64,000 nt of DNA from Bacterioplanoides sp965200585 (GTDB taxonomy: Bacteria; Pseudomonadota; Gammaproteobacteria; Pseudomonadales; Oceanobacteraceae), in NCBI RefSeq assembly GCF_965200585.1, contig NZ_OZ241361.1; one strand, 5' to 3'. The notes below the pieces were generated by a model. That model ran no database searches, was not told the DNA's origin, and saw only the letters and a program-made list of their open reading frames with translations. Shown here piece by piece: positions 8,336 through 19,218 of the stretch; within the stretch, counting starts at the first letter, position 1; every line of letters starts with the position of its first letter. The translations under genes were made by a program, and so were the position numbers.

Positions 8336-9460
8336 ATGTCGAATGTTGTTATTTCCGGCACCGGTTTGTTTGTTCCACCACACACCATCAGCAATGACGA
8401 GCTGGTTGCTGCTTTCAATCAGTATGTCGATAAGTTTAATGCCGAGAACGCAGCAGCGATTGACGCAGGCGAAGTAACCGCTTTAGAACATTCCAGCAGT
8501 GAATTTATTGAAAAAGCATCGGGTATTAAATCCCGCTATGTGATGTACAAGGATGGTCTGATAAATCCAGACATCATGCACCCGGTGTTCCCGATGACCA
8601 CCGAAGGCAATACCCCGGAGCTGGTACAAATGGGTCTGGCTGCCGCCAAAGACGCTATGGCGCAAGCCGGTAAAACCGCAGCCGATATTGATATGGTGGT
8701 GGTTTCCAGCACCTATCGTCAGCGTGACTTCCCGGGCATGTCGATTGAAATTCAGCGCGACCTTGGCATTAAAGGCAGTGCTTACGACATGGCACTGGCC
8801 TGCTCTTCTGCCACTTTTGGTCTGATCAACTCATTTACCGCATTAAAAGCCGGAACCGCTAAGTGTGTGTTATTTGTGAATCCGGAATTCACCACCCCAG
8901 GGTTGGACTTTAAAGACCGCGACAGTCACTTTATTTTTGGTGATGTCGCCACTGCCGCTATCTTAGAGCTGGAAGAAACCGCAACTTCGGATCATATCTT
9001 CCGTATTCTGAATACCAAACAGTTTACTGACTACTCCGACAACATCCGCTGCGATGCTTCTTACACGGATTATTGTTTTGATGAAGTGCCAGATAATCGC
9101 TATGCCTTTAAACAGCATGGCCGTAAGGTATTTAAGGAACTGCTGCCACTGGTCACCAACTTTATCACCGAACAACTGGATGATAATCAGCTGCAAGCAA
9201 CTGACCTGAAACGCATGTGGTTACATCAGGCCAATATCAATATGAACAATTTTGCGGTGAAAAAATTACTGGGCCGTATGCCAACCCAGGAAGAAGCACC
9301 GGTTGTACTGGATGAGTTCGCCAACACCGCCTCTTCCGGCTCAGTACTGGCCTTCCATAAATTTAAGGACGATTTCCAGGCCGGTGACAAAGGTCTGATC
9401 TGCTCCTTTGGTGCCGGTTACTCCATTGGCTCGCTGCTGGTCGAAAAAGTCGCCAGTTAA
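8336..9460 (+). CDS. 3-oxoacyl-ACP synthase III-like protein (long KAS III type)
   Basis: Ketosynthase of the FabH fold that would condense an acyl-CoA primer with malonyl-ACP. The 374-residue protein is longer than classical FabH (about 320). The catalytic triad is present: Cys156 in ALACSSAT, His297 in LHQANINMNN and Asn330 in FANTASSGS. This resembles the Pseudomonas PA3286 class, reported to feed beta-oxidation-derived medium-chain acyl-CoA into fatty-acid synthesis; assignment to that function is inference. It lies 213 bp upstream of fabA on the same strand, where fabB is more usual, suggesting coupling to unsaturated fatty-acid synthesis. Confidence 0.85.
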   Translation: MSNVVISGTGLFVPPHTISNDELVAAFNQYVDKFNAENAAAIDAGEVTALEHSSSEFIEKASGIKSRYVMYKDGLINPDIMHPVFPMTTEGNTPELVQMGLAAAKDAMAQAGKTAADIDMVVVSSTYRQRDFPGMSIEIQRDLGIKGSAYDMALACSSATFGLINSFTALKAGTAKCVLFVNPEFTTPGLDFKDRDSHFIFGDVATAAILELEETATSDHIFRILNTKQFTDYSDNIRCDASYTDYCFDEVPDNRYAFKQHGRKVFKELLPLVTNFITEQLDDNQLQATDLKRMWLHQANINMNNFAVKKLLGRMPTQEEAPVVLDEFANTASSGSVLAFHKFKDDFQAGDKGLICSFGAGYSIGSLLVEKVAS

Positions 9461-9503
9461 GCTTCTTAAAGCCGCTAGCTAAGCCTCTCTGAGCCGCTAG
9501 TGC

Positions 9504-9539
9504 CAGAATCACCCTGATGATGAAATCAAGGTGATTCTG
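9504..9539 (+). other. Inverted repeat between KAS III-like gene and fabA
   Basis: A perfect 10-bp inverted repeat, CAGAATCACC / GGTGATTCTG, with a 16-nt centre lies 43 bp after the synthase stop. It lacks an adjacent U tract; T-rich sequence only begins about 20 bp later. It may be a weak terminator or a regulatory site in the fabA leader. Confidence 0.45.
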
Positions 9540-9673
9540 CGCCGCTTCTCCCCGCCTGTTTTATTTGTGCCTTTTTTTCAAAAAACCTTCATTAGCCTAA
9601 TCGGCTTCTCTGTGTCAGTGTTCTCTCTATCGGTCTGACGACCACCCTGTTTTATTGAAATGAGGAACCTCTG

Positions 9674-10189
9674 ATGTCCCAACCCAGCTCCTTCGAGCGT
9701 GACCAGTTGTTAGCTTGTGGTCATGGAGAATTATTTGGTGAAGGCAATGCCCGCCTGCCACTGCCGAATATGTTAATGATGGACCGTATTGTTCATATCA
9801 GTTCCGAAGGTGGTGCTTACGGCAAAGGTGAAATTGTCGCCGAACTGGATATCGACCCATCCCTGTGGTTCTTTGACTGTCACTTCGAAGGTGATCCGGT
9901 GATGCCGGGCTGCTTAGGTCTGGATGCTATGTGGCAATTGGTTGGCTTCTTCCTTGGCTGGCGCGGCAACCCGGGCCGTGGTCGTGCACTGGGCTGTGGT
10001 GAAGTGAAATTCCGTGGTCAGGTACTGCCTACCGCTAAAAAAGTGACCTACCGTATCGACGTAAAACGCGTGATGGAACAAAAACTGGTGATGGGCATTG
10101 CCGATGCCCGCATGGAAGTCGATGGCCGTGAAATTTATCACGCTAAAGATTTGCGGGTTGGTTTGTTTACCTCAACCGCGGATTTCTAA
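9674..10189 (+). CDS. fabA: 3-hydroxydecanoyl-ACP dehydratase/isomerase
   Basis: Introduces the cis double bond in anaerobic unsaturated fatty-acid synthesis. The 171-residue hot-dog protein matches FabA length and carries the catalytic His70 (FDCHFEGDPVMPGC) and Asp84 (GLDAMWQ). A GAGG ribosome site precedes the ATG. No fabB follows; the next gene is a convergent exported hydrolase. The upstream neighbour is a KAS III-like synthase. Confidence 0.97.
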   Translation: MSQPSSFERDQLLACGHGELFGEGNARLPLPNMLMMDRIVHISSEGGAYGKGEIVAELDIDPSLWFFDCHFEGDPVMPGCLGLDAMWQLVGFFLGWRGNPGRGRALGCGEVKFRGQVLPTAKKVTYRIDVKRVMEQKLVMGIADARMEVDGREIYHAKDLRVGLFTSTADF

Positions 10190-10209
10190 GCGACAATAAA
10201 AAGCTGCAA

Positions 10210-10239
10210 TAAAAAAGGCGCATTTCGATGAAATGCGCC
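10210..10239 (-). terminator. Intrinsic terminator for the isochorismatase-like gene
   Basis: A 10-bp stem, GGCGCATTTC / GAAATGCGCC (10217-10239), is followed on the minus strand by six U residues. On the plus strand there is no U tract, so it mainly ends transcription of the minus-strand hydrolase gene, about 100 bp after its stop. Confidence 0.75.
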
Positions 10240-10335
10240 AAACTCATATCAAAGCAGGTATCAGGTGAATACCGCCCTGACATCAGGGAAGGTAAGAAAC
10301 GACCTGTTATGCAGCAACTCAAACTGCATCAGATA

Positions 10336-11079
10336 TTACAGATCCTTGATCTGTTTAACTGTGGTCTTGGTATCTCGTACCGCATTAGCAATCATGCGGA
10401 AGTTCACCAGAGACGCCTCATAGGCATTGAGACCCGGCAGAATAGCGCCAGCGGTTGCATCCGAAACAACCTGCACCTCAAAGCCCTGCTCCATCAGCTC
10501 ACGCAGGTGAGACTCGGTACACAAGTTAGAAGACATCCCCGCCAGAATGACCTTATCGATATTACGCTTACGCAGCTGCAACACCAGGTCGTTGGTTTCC
10601 GGGCCGTACACTTTATGCGGGTTGGTAACGATGGTTTTACCGTCGTTGATCAGTGGCTTGTAACGCTCCAGCCAGTCAGCACCTGACTTGTTAAAGCCCG
10701 CTAACGACAGCGGATCTTCACGATCAAACATCTTGATGCTATGCATTAATACTTCCAGAGAACCTTCATGCTCCCATTCATGGTCATGCGGATAGTAGTA
10801 GTGAGGTGACACAAAAACCGGCAAACCTTCTGCTTTAGCGGCCTTCATCAGGCTTTCAATGTTTTCAACCGTGTTGTTCTCAGTCACACTTTTGCCAACC
10901 ACACCCCAGGTCACACCATCCGGGCTCAGGAAGTCATTTTGTGGGTCAGTAATCACCACTGCGGTATTGCCTTTGCTGAACTCAACACCCGGATCTGGCA
11001 GGCCATCCGCTACGGCATTACCGGCAACGGCAGCAACCATGCCCAGAGACAAACATAATTTTTTGATGGAAAACTTCAT
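10336..11079 (-). CDS. Exported isochorismatase-family cysteine hydrolase
   Basis: Member of the isochorismatase/nicotinamidase fold. It begins with a typical Sec signal peptide (MKFSIKK, hydrophobic core, cleavage near AVA-DG at about residue 24), so the 247-residue product is predicted to be periplasmic, which is unusual for this mostly cytosolic family. Catalytic signatures include the DPQNDF aspartate (about residue 45) and the cysteine in GMSSNLCTESH. The substrate is unknown. It is divergent from an AraC-family regulator 117 bp away that probably controls it. Confidence 0.8.
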   Translation of the reverse strand: MKFSIKKLCLSLGMVAAVAGNAVADGLPDPGVEFSKGNTAVVITDPQNDFLSPDGVTWGVVGKSVTENNTVENIESLMKAAKAEGLPVFVSPHYYYPHDHEWEHEGSLEVLMHSIKMFDREDPLSLAGFNKSGADWLERYKPLINDGKTIVTNPHKVYGPETNDLVLQLRKRNIDKVILAGMSSNLCTESHLRELMEQGFEVQVVSDATAGAILPGLNAYEASLVNFRMIANAVRDTKTTVKQIKDL

Positions 11080-11196
11080 GGGTCAAACCTCGCTATGAAC
11101 GTTTTGTGTTACGAGGCTAATTATCGTCAACACAATGAAACTTTCAGTGCGTAAAAGTCTCAAATAAGTGCTCCATCGTCTTTTTTGAGGGTAAAA

Positions 11197-12111
11197 ATGG
11201 ATATTTTAAGTTCTATCCTGCGTCATATTCATCTGCGCGGCAGTGTCTACTTTAATTCCTGCTTCTGCTCCCCCTGGGGACTGGATATTGATCAGGATCT
11301 GCGTGCCTCTTTTCATATTATCGAGCGTGGCCAGTGTTGGTTACAGCTGAACGATCAGGAGCCACTGTCTCTGGTCACCGGCGATATTGTTATTTTGCCT
11401 CACGGCAGTCAGCACCAGATTTTTGATCAGCACAACAGCGCGCGACTGCCCGGAGCGGATACGGTGAAGCGTATTATCCATGGTGACAATCCATTCACCG
11501 GTGAGCAGGAACACTTCAATATTGTTTGTGGTTACTTCGAGTACGACCGCGATATTCAGAATCAATTTATTAATTCCTTGCCGGAAGTGATCCATATCAC
11601 TCAGCAACAGCGCCTGCAGTTCCGGTTTTTGCACAGCGCACTGGAAATGATTACCGTCGAAAGTGCATCACAGCTACCCGGCAATGAATTACTGCAGGAC
11701 AAAATTACCGAATTATTATTTATTCAGGTGATGCGCACCTTTATTCAGTTAAATCCACAGCAAAACAGTTTTATCGCTGCTCTCAATGACCGCCATATTT
11801 CCATTGCTCTGGGGCTAATGCATAGCCAGCCTGAAGCCCCCTGGAGCCTGAACGAACTGGCGAATCAAGCTGGTATGTCACGCTCCCGTTTTGCTCAGCA
11901 CTTTCATGATCTGGTCGGCACCACTGCTATGCGCTATTTATTGTCTTGTCGTATGCAGCGCGCCAAACAATACATTCTGGAGACCAATATCCCGGTGAAT
12001 AATCTGGCAGAACTGGTGGGTTATGCTTCTGACAGTGCCTTTAAAAAAGCATTTAAGCAGTTTTTTGGTCACACTCCGGCCTACTTCCGTAAGCAGGCAA
12101 CAGCGGAATAA
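11197..12111 (+). CDS. AraC-family transcriptional regulator
   Basis: The 304-residue protein has an N-terminal cupin-like sensor region (about 20-110, with the HIIERGQCWLQL and GDIVILPHGSQHQI strands) and a C-terminal double helix-turn-helix (about 200-300, with SLNELANQAGMSRSRFAQHF and VNNLAELVGYASDSAFKKAFKQFFGHTPAYFR). The ATG at 11197 has a GAGGG ribosome site 6 nt upstream; an upstream TTG is less likely. It is divergent from the exported isochorismatase-like hydrolase and is its probable local regulator. The effector is unknown. Confidence 0.88.
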   Translation: MDILSSILRHIHLRGSVYFNSCFCSPWGLDIDQDLRASFHIIERGQCWLQLNDQEPLSLVTGDIVILPHGSQHQIFDQHNSARLPGADTVKRIIHGDNPFTGEQEHFNIVCGYFEYDRDIQNQFINSLPEVIHITQQQRLQFRFLHSALEMITVESASQLPGNELLQDKITELLFIQVMRTFIQLNPQQNSFIAALNDRHISIALGLMHSQPEAPWSLNELANQAGMSRSRFAQHFHDLVGTTAMRYLLSCRMQRAKQYILETNIPVNNLAELVGYASDSAFKKAFKQFFGHTPAYFRKQATAE

Positions 12112-12230
12112 CCGGCAAGTGAAAGAATGTCATCAAACAATGGCCACTTAAGGCGCCGGTTTTCACTAAATTAATAGTCTTATTGCGTCAGTCCGATTAA
12201 AATCGCCGCGTTCAATGATCCGAGGCGAAT

Positions 12231-12752
12231 ATGGCGCAAATCATTCAAACTGAAATGACCGAACTGGTCACTCCCGGACAAGCTAATTTTTCCGGAAAAA
12301 TGCACGGTGGCGAATTATTAAAGCTGCTCGATAAAGTGGCTTATACCTGTGCGATGCGGTATTCCGGCCACTACGCGGTTACCCTGTCGGTTGATAACGT
12401 TTTCTTTAAACAGCCTATTTATATCGGTGAACTGGTCACCTGCCTGGCGACCATTAATTACACCGGCCGCACCTCGATGGAAATTGGCATCAAAGTTATT
12501 TCTGAAAACATTCAGGAAAAAACCGTACGCCACACACACACCTGTTATTTCACCATGGTAGCCATGGGTGAAGATAACAAACCCACTCCGGTACCACAGC
12601 TGGAATTAACCGACGAAGTACAGCAGCGACGCTGGAATAAAGCGGAAAAACGCCGTCAGGCGCGCTTTAAACTGCAGGAAATGATGAAACAGATTGAGCA
12701 GGAAGATAGCGAAGAAGACCTGCAGGATCTGCCGGCTATTGCTTGTCCCTGA
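12231..12752 (+). CDS. Acyl-CoA thioesterase (YciA/hot-dog family)
   Basis: Hydrolyses acyl-CoA to free acid and CoA. The 173-residue product has the hot-dog signature near the N-terminus (NFSGKMHGGELLKLLDKVAY, with the family's Asp and Gly residues), the SVDNVFFKQPIYIGELV strand, and RTSMEIGIKV. The last about 45 residues are charged (RRWNKAEKRRQARFKLQEMMKQ, then acidic), probably a helical tail. Good GAGG ribosome site. It closes the acyl/CoA-related insertion between yhbY and greA and is convergent with greA. Confidence 0.88.
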   Translation: MAQIIQTEMTELVTPGQANFSGKMHGGELLKLLDKVAYTCAMRYSGHYAVTLSVDNVFFKQPIYIGELVTCLATINYTGRTSMEIGIKVISENIQEKTVRHTHTCYFTMVAMGEDNKPTPVPQLELTDEVQQRRWNKAEKRRQARFKLQEMMKQIEQEDSEEDLQDLPAIACP

Positions 12753-12777
12753 GTAGGGTTCTGCAAATCGCTTGCAT

Positions 12778-12819
12778 AAAAAAATCCCGTTATGCCAAAA
12801 CATAACGGGATTTTTTTTA
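12778..12819. terminator. Bidirectional terminator between thioesterase gene and greA
   Basis: A perfect 14-bp stem, AAAATCCCGTTATG / CATAACGGGATTTT, with a CCAAAA loop and U tracts on both strands. It serves the convergent thioesterase gene and the carA-carB-greA transcript. Confidence 0.93.
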
Positions 12820-12841
12820 TGCTGTAGAGCAGCGTGGTTAA

Positions 12842-13318
12842 TTACAGATGTTTAACCTGGTCGATCTCGTATTCAACCGCACCAGCCGGAACCTGAACCA
12901 CAGCTACATCACCTTCCTCTTTACCAATTAACGCGCGCGCAATCGGTGAAGACACGGAGATTTTGTTCTGTTTAATATCGGCCTCATCGTCACCTACGAT
13001 CTGGTAGGTCACTTCCTCATCCGTATCGAGGTTGATCAGGCTGACGGTTGTACCAAACAGCACCTTACCCGAGTGTGGGATATTTTTAATGTCGATAACC
13101 TGTGAATTCGACAGCTTACCTTCAATATCCTGAATACGGCCTTCAATAAAACCCTGTTGTTCACGCGCGGCGTGGTATTCAGCATTCTCTTTTAAGTCAC
13201 CGTGTTCACGGGCTTCTGCGATATCCGCAATAACTTTTGGACGAGCGACGGTTTTTAATTCCGTCAGCTCAGCCTGCAAAGCCGCCTCACCTTCTACGGT
13301 CATCGGGTACTTTTGCAT
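12842..13318 (-). CDS. greA: Transcription elongation factor GreA
   Basis: Binds the RNA-polymerase secondary channel and stimulates cleavage of backtracked RNA. The 158-residue protein has full length: an N-terminal coiled coil (about 1-75) with the acidic tip ADIAEAREHGDLKENAEYHAA, and a C-terminal FKBP-like domain ending in the VEYEIDQVKHL strand. GGAG ribosome site. It lies 21 bp after carB, consistent with the carAB-greA operon known in Pseudomonas aeruginosa. Confidence 0.97.
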   Translation of the reverse strand: MQKYPMTVEGEAALQAELTELKTVARPKVIADIAEAREHGDLKENAEYHAAREQQGFIEGRIQDIEGKLSNSQVIDIKNIPHSGKVLFGTTVSLINLDTDEEVTYQIVGDDEADIKQNKISVSSPIARALIGKEEGDVAVVQVPAGAVEYEIDQVKHL

Positions 13319-13339
13319 TGTTTTCTCCTTGAAACGCGA

Positions 13340-16558
<3,219 letters not shown>

Positions 16559-16571
16559 GTCTCAGGCTCTC

Positions 16572-17714
16572 TTAAGCGTTGGCTTTTTCAATCAGTTCGA
16601 TGAAGTGGTCGAATAACGGCGCTACATCGTGTGGGCCCGGGCTCGCTTCAGGGTGTCCCTGGAAGCTGAACGCTGGCTTATCAGTGCGGGCGATGCCCTG
16701 CAGTGTGCCGTCGAACAGAGACTTATGAGTCGCCTTCAGGTTAGCCGGTAACGTTGCTTCATCAACGGCAAAACCGTGGTTCTGGGAAGTGATCATCACC
16801 ACCTTGCTATCCAGATCCTGTACCGGGTGGTTAGCGCCGTGGTGGCCATGAGGCATCTTCACGGTTTGTGCGCCAGACGCCAGAGCCAGCAACTGGTGAC
16901 CTAAACAGATACCAAACACCGGAATGTCGGTTTCCAGAATTTCTTTAATCGCTTCGATGGCATAAGTACATGGCTCAGGGTCACCCGGGCCATTGGACAG
17001 GAAAATACCATCCGGATTCATTGCCAGCACCTCAGATGCAGGCGTCTGAGCAGGCACTACGGTCAGTTCACAACCGCGCTCAGCCAGCATGCGCAGAATG
17101 TTACGTTTAACACCGAAGTCATAAGCTACAACTTTGAATTTTGCGTCTTTTACCTGAGCGTAACCTTCGCCCAGCGTCCAGTCCGCTTCAGTCCACGGAT
17201 AGGCGCTGTCGGTGGTCACTTCTTTCGCCAGATCCATGCCTTTCAGGCCCGGGAAAGATTTCGCTTCAGCAATGGCTTTAGCGATGCTTTCTTCAGATTT
17301 GGCATCTTCAGCAGCCATGATGCAGCCGTTCAGTGAGCCTTTTTCACGCAGAATACGAGTCAGGCGGCGAGTATCAATATCGGCAATACCGAGAATATTG
17401 TGCTCTTTCAGGTATTCATCCAGCGCTTTTTCGCTGCGGAAGTTAGAAGCGATCAAGGGCAGATCACGAATCACCAGTCCTTTGGCAAAAATACCGCGAG
17501 ATTCTTCATCTTCGCTGTTCACACCGTAGTTGCCGATGTGTGGGTAAGTCAGTGTAACAATCTGGTTGGCATAGGATGGGTCAGTCAGGATCTCCTGATA
17601 ACCGGTCATGGAGGTGTTAAACACCACCTCTCCTACAGACAGACCTTCAGCACCAATAGCGGTGCCTTTGAAGATACTGCCGTCCTCAAGAGCTAGAATG
17701 GCTGGCGTAGACAA
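16572..17714 (-). CDS. carA: Carbamoyl-phosphate synthase small subunit
   Basis: Glutamine amidotransferase subunit that hydrolyses glutamine and channels ammonia to CarB. At 380 residues it has an N-terminal CPSase domain and a C-terminal class I GATase domain with the nucleophile in FGICLGHQLL and the His/Glu pair in FQGHPEASPGPHD. The start is TTG at 17714 (MSTPAILALEDG), preceded by GGGGA; E. coli carA also uses TTG. A strong terminator hairpin lies in its leader at 17783-17826, suggesting attenuation. Confidence 0.97.
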   Translation of the reverse strand: MSTPAILALEDGSIFKGTAIGAEGLSVGEVVFNTSMTGYQEILTDPSYANQIVTLTYPHIGNYGVNSEDEESRGIFAKGLVIRDLPLIASNFRSEKALDEYLKEHNILGIADIDTRRLTRILREKGSLNGCIMAAEDAKSEESIAKAIAEAKSFPGLKGMDLAKEVTTDSAYPWTEADWTLGEGYAQVKDAKFKVVAYDFGVKRNILRMLAERGCELTVVPAQTPASEVLAMNPDGIFLSNGPGDPEPCTYAIEAIKEILETDIPVFGICLGHQLLALASGAQTVKMPHGHHGANHPVQDLDSKVVMITSQNHGFAVDEATLPANLKATHKSLFDGTLQGIARTDKPAFSFQGHPEASPGPHDVAPLFDHFIELIEKANA

Positions 17715-17782
17715 GGCTCAAATCCCCGAAGTAAGAACAATCTGGCGACACGGGTAACGCAAAAAGTACAAGCTCAAGTCGC

Positions 17783-17826
17783 AAAAAAGCGGGATGGAAC
17801 CCAGAAGGCTTCATCCCGCTTTTTTG
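17783..17826 (-). terminator. Terminator hairpin in the carA leader (possible attenuator)
   Basis: AAAAAAGCGGGATG and CATCCCGCTTTTTT form a long stem with a roughly 16-nt loop and T runs on both strands. On the minus strand it lies 69 bp upstream of the carA start and has six U residues after the stem. No minus-strand gene lies between it and dapB, which has its own terminator 1.3 kb upstream, so a leader transcript of carA is the simplest target. P. aeruginosa carA is known to be controlled in a leader; equivalence here is inference. Confidence 0.75.
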
Positions 17827-18484
17827 ACTAAATTCTGATCTGTACGGCTACTCTTTTAATGGTAGTTGCGTTACATGCTTAAACTAACACTAAAGGATAC
17901 TGAAAACAGGGACTTATGTCCATATCCGGTTAGCATTCTGTTCTCTGCAATCAGCTGGCCTCGAATTCGTTACAGACCACCTTCTGACGGCTGGTTTGTA
18001 AAATAACGAAAAACATCAAATAAAAACTGAACCTTTATTCAAGATTGCAGGCTATTAAATACATTCATCAATAACTAAATCGATTGTCTAAAAAGATAAA
18101 ATTATAAATAAGAATAATAGCTGATATATCTATCATATATCTGTGACTTAAATTAAATAACAACTAACTTATCAATTAACAAAAGTGCGGGCGTGATTTT
18201 CGGCTGAAATCTAATTTTCTATATAAAACAGACACTTAAAACAAAGCCGATTTATTAGACAAAAACCCCTAGTTACGCGGATTTACATCCGGTAACATAC
18301 ATTTTGATACTCAAAAGTACTTCATTAGTTTCTCAATACCGTTTTAATTAGAACAGTATTGAGAAGTTAAACACTGTGTTAAGCCAATACAGTTAACTAT
18401 CTCAGTAAAATGAGAAGATAAATAAAACTCATTCAAAATTAATAATATTAAAAGAAATATAATCACAGAACAGAGGTCGAAATT
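17827..18484. other. Long AT-rich spacer between carA and the HapR-like gene
   Basis: About 660 bp with no supportable gene on either strand; it is much more AT-rich than its neighbours. Short minus-strand frames occur upstream of the carA hairpin but none has arginine or pyrimidine-related codon bias. The part before 18484 is expected to hold the promoter and long 5' leader of the regulator gene. A perfect inverted repeat lies at 18330-18365. Confidence 0.6.
18330..18365 (+). promoter_or_regulatory. Inverted repeat upstream of the HapR-like gene
   Basis: TTCTCAATAC and GTATTGAGAA form a perfect 10-bp inverted repeat with a 16-nt AT-rich spacer, 120 bp upstream of the regulator start. It could be an operator (TetR proteins often autoregulate at palindromes) or an mRNA stem. 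There is no U tract for termination. Confidence 0.45.
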
Positions 18485-19093
18485 ATGCCAGTAGCCGTTG
18501 ATGGTCGTCGTCGTCTACAGCCAGAAGAGCGCAGACGTTTGCTATTAACCTATGCCGTTGAAGTTTTTGCACTTCGGGGGATTGGGCGCGGTGGGCATAC
18601 GGAAATTGCCGAAATGGGCGGTGTATCCGTCGCAACCGTTTTTAACTATTTTAAAACTCGCGAGGCCCTGGTTGAGGCCGTACTGGAGGATGTTGAGCGG
18701 TTTATGATCTCTTTAGCAGAAGAGGTTTACGCTCGGGAAGAAAATCCGGTACACGCGATTCGTGCACACATCAAAGCCTTTCTGAATGCCTGCGAAGAAC
18801 ATCCTTCCTACGTCAAAGTCTGGCTGGAATGGAGTGCTTCAGTACGTGAAGAGACCTGGCCGTCGTATCTGGAATTCCAGAACCGGCTGCTGGATATGAT
18901 TGCTAAGCAAGTCGAGAAAGGGGTGAAAAGTGGTTCGATGGAATCCGGTTTAGCACCTAAAGAGCGGGCTCGCTGGGCACTGGGTAATGCTCAGATGCTG
19001 GTGTCTATGGTGTTTGATCCAAACGGCAAACCACGCGGTATGGAAAAAATGGTCGAACGTGGCTTCGACCATATCCTGGGCATGAAGGGCTAA
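18485..19093 (+). CDS. TetR-family regulator of the HapR/LuxR (quorum-sensing master regulator) type
   Basis: The 202-residue protein has an N-terminal TetR helix-turn-helix whose recognition region, EVFALRGIGRGGHTEIAEM then VSVATVFNYFKTREALV, closely matches that of Vibrio HapR/LuxR/SmcR. A ligand-domain segment, VKVWLEWSASVREETWP, also matches the family-specific KVWFEWSAS stretch. In vibrios these are master regulators at the end of the quorum-sensing cascade; whether that role applies here is inference, and no signal synthase is visible nearby. AGAGGT ribosome site. The gene stands alone, downstream of a long AT-rich leader and convergent with dapB, which interrupts the usual dapB-carA adjacency. 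Confidence 0.85.
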   Translation: MPVAVDGRRRLQPEERRRLLLTYAVEVFALRGIGRGGHTEIAEMGGVSVATVFNYFKTREALVEAVLEDVERFMISLAEEVYAREENPVHAIRAHIKAFLNACEEHPSYVKVWLEWSASVREETWPSYLEFQNRLLDMIAKQVEKGVKSGSMESGLAPKERARWALGNAQMLVSMVFDPNGKPRGMEKMVERGFDHILGMKG

Positions 19094-19141
19094 TAGCCAC
19101 CTCTTCGTCCACCTGCTACAGAACTAATACTTCTGAACAAC

Positions 19142-19177
19142 AAAAAGGCCGAAACGGAATTTCCGCTTCGCCTTTTT
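19142..19177. terminator. Bidirectional terminator between HapR-like gene and dapB
   Basis: A long stem formed by AAAAAGGC-CGAAACGGAA and TTCCG-CTTCG-CCTTTTT, with minor mismatches and T runs on both sides, lies between two convergent genes. Confidence 0.9.
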
Positions 19178-19218
19178 GTTAGGGCCTGTTAACAAGACCC
19201 TGACAATGAACATTCAGA

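Noticed and set aside
17860..17930. Arginine-rich carA leader peptide
   Set aside because: The two short minus-strand frames upstream of the hairpin have no arginine or pyrimidine-related codon run and no good ribosome site, so no peptide is annotated.
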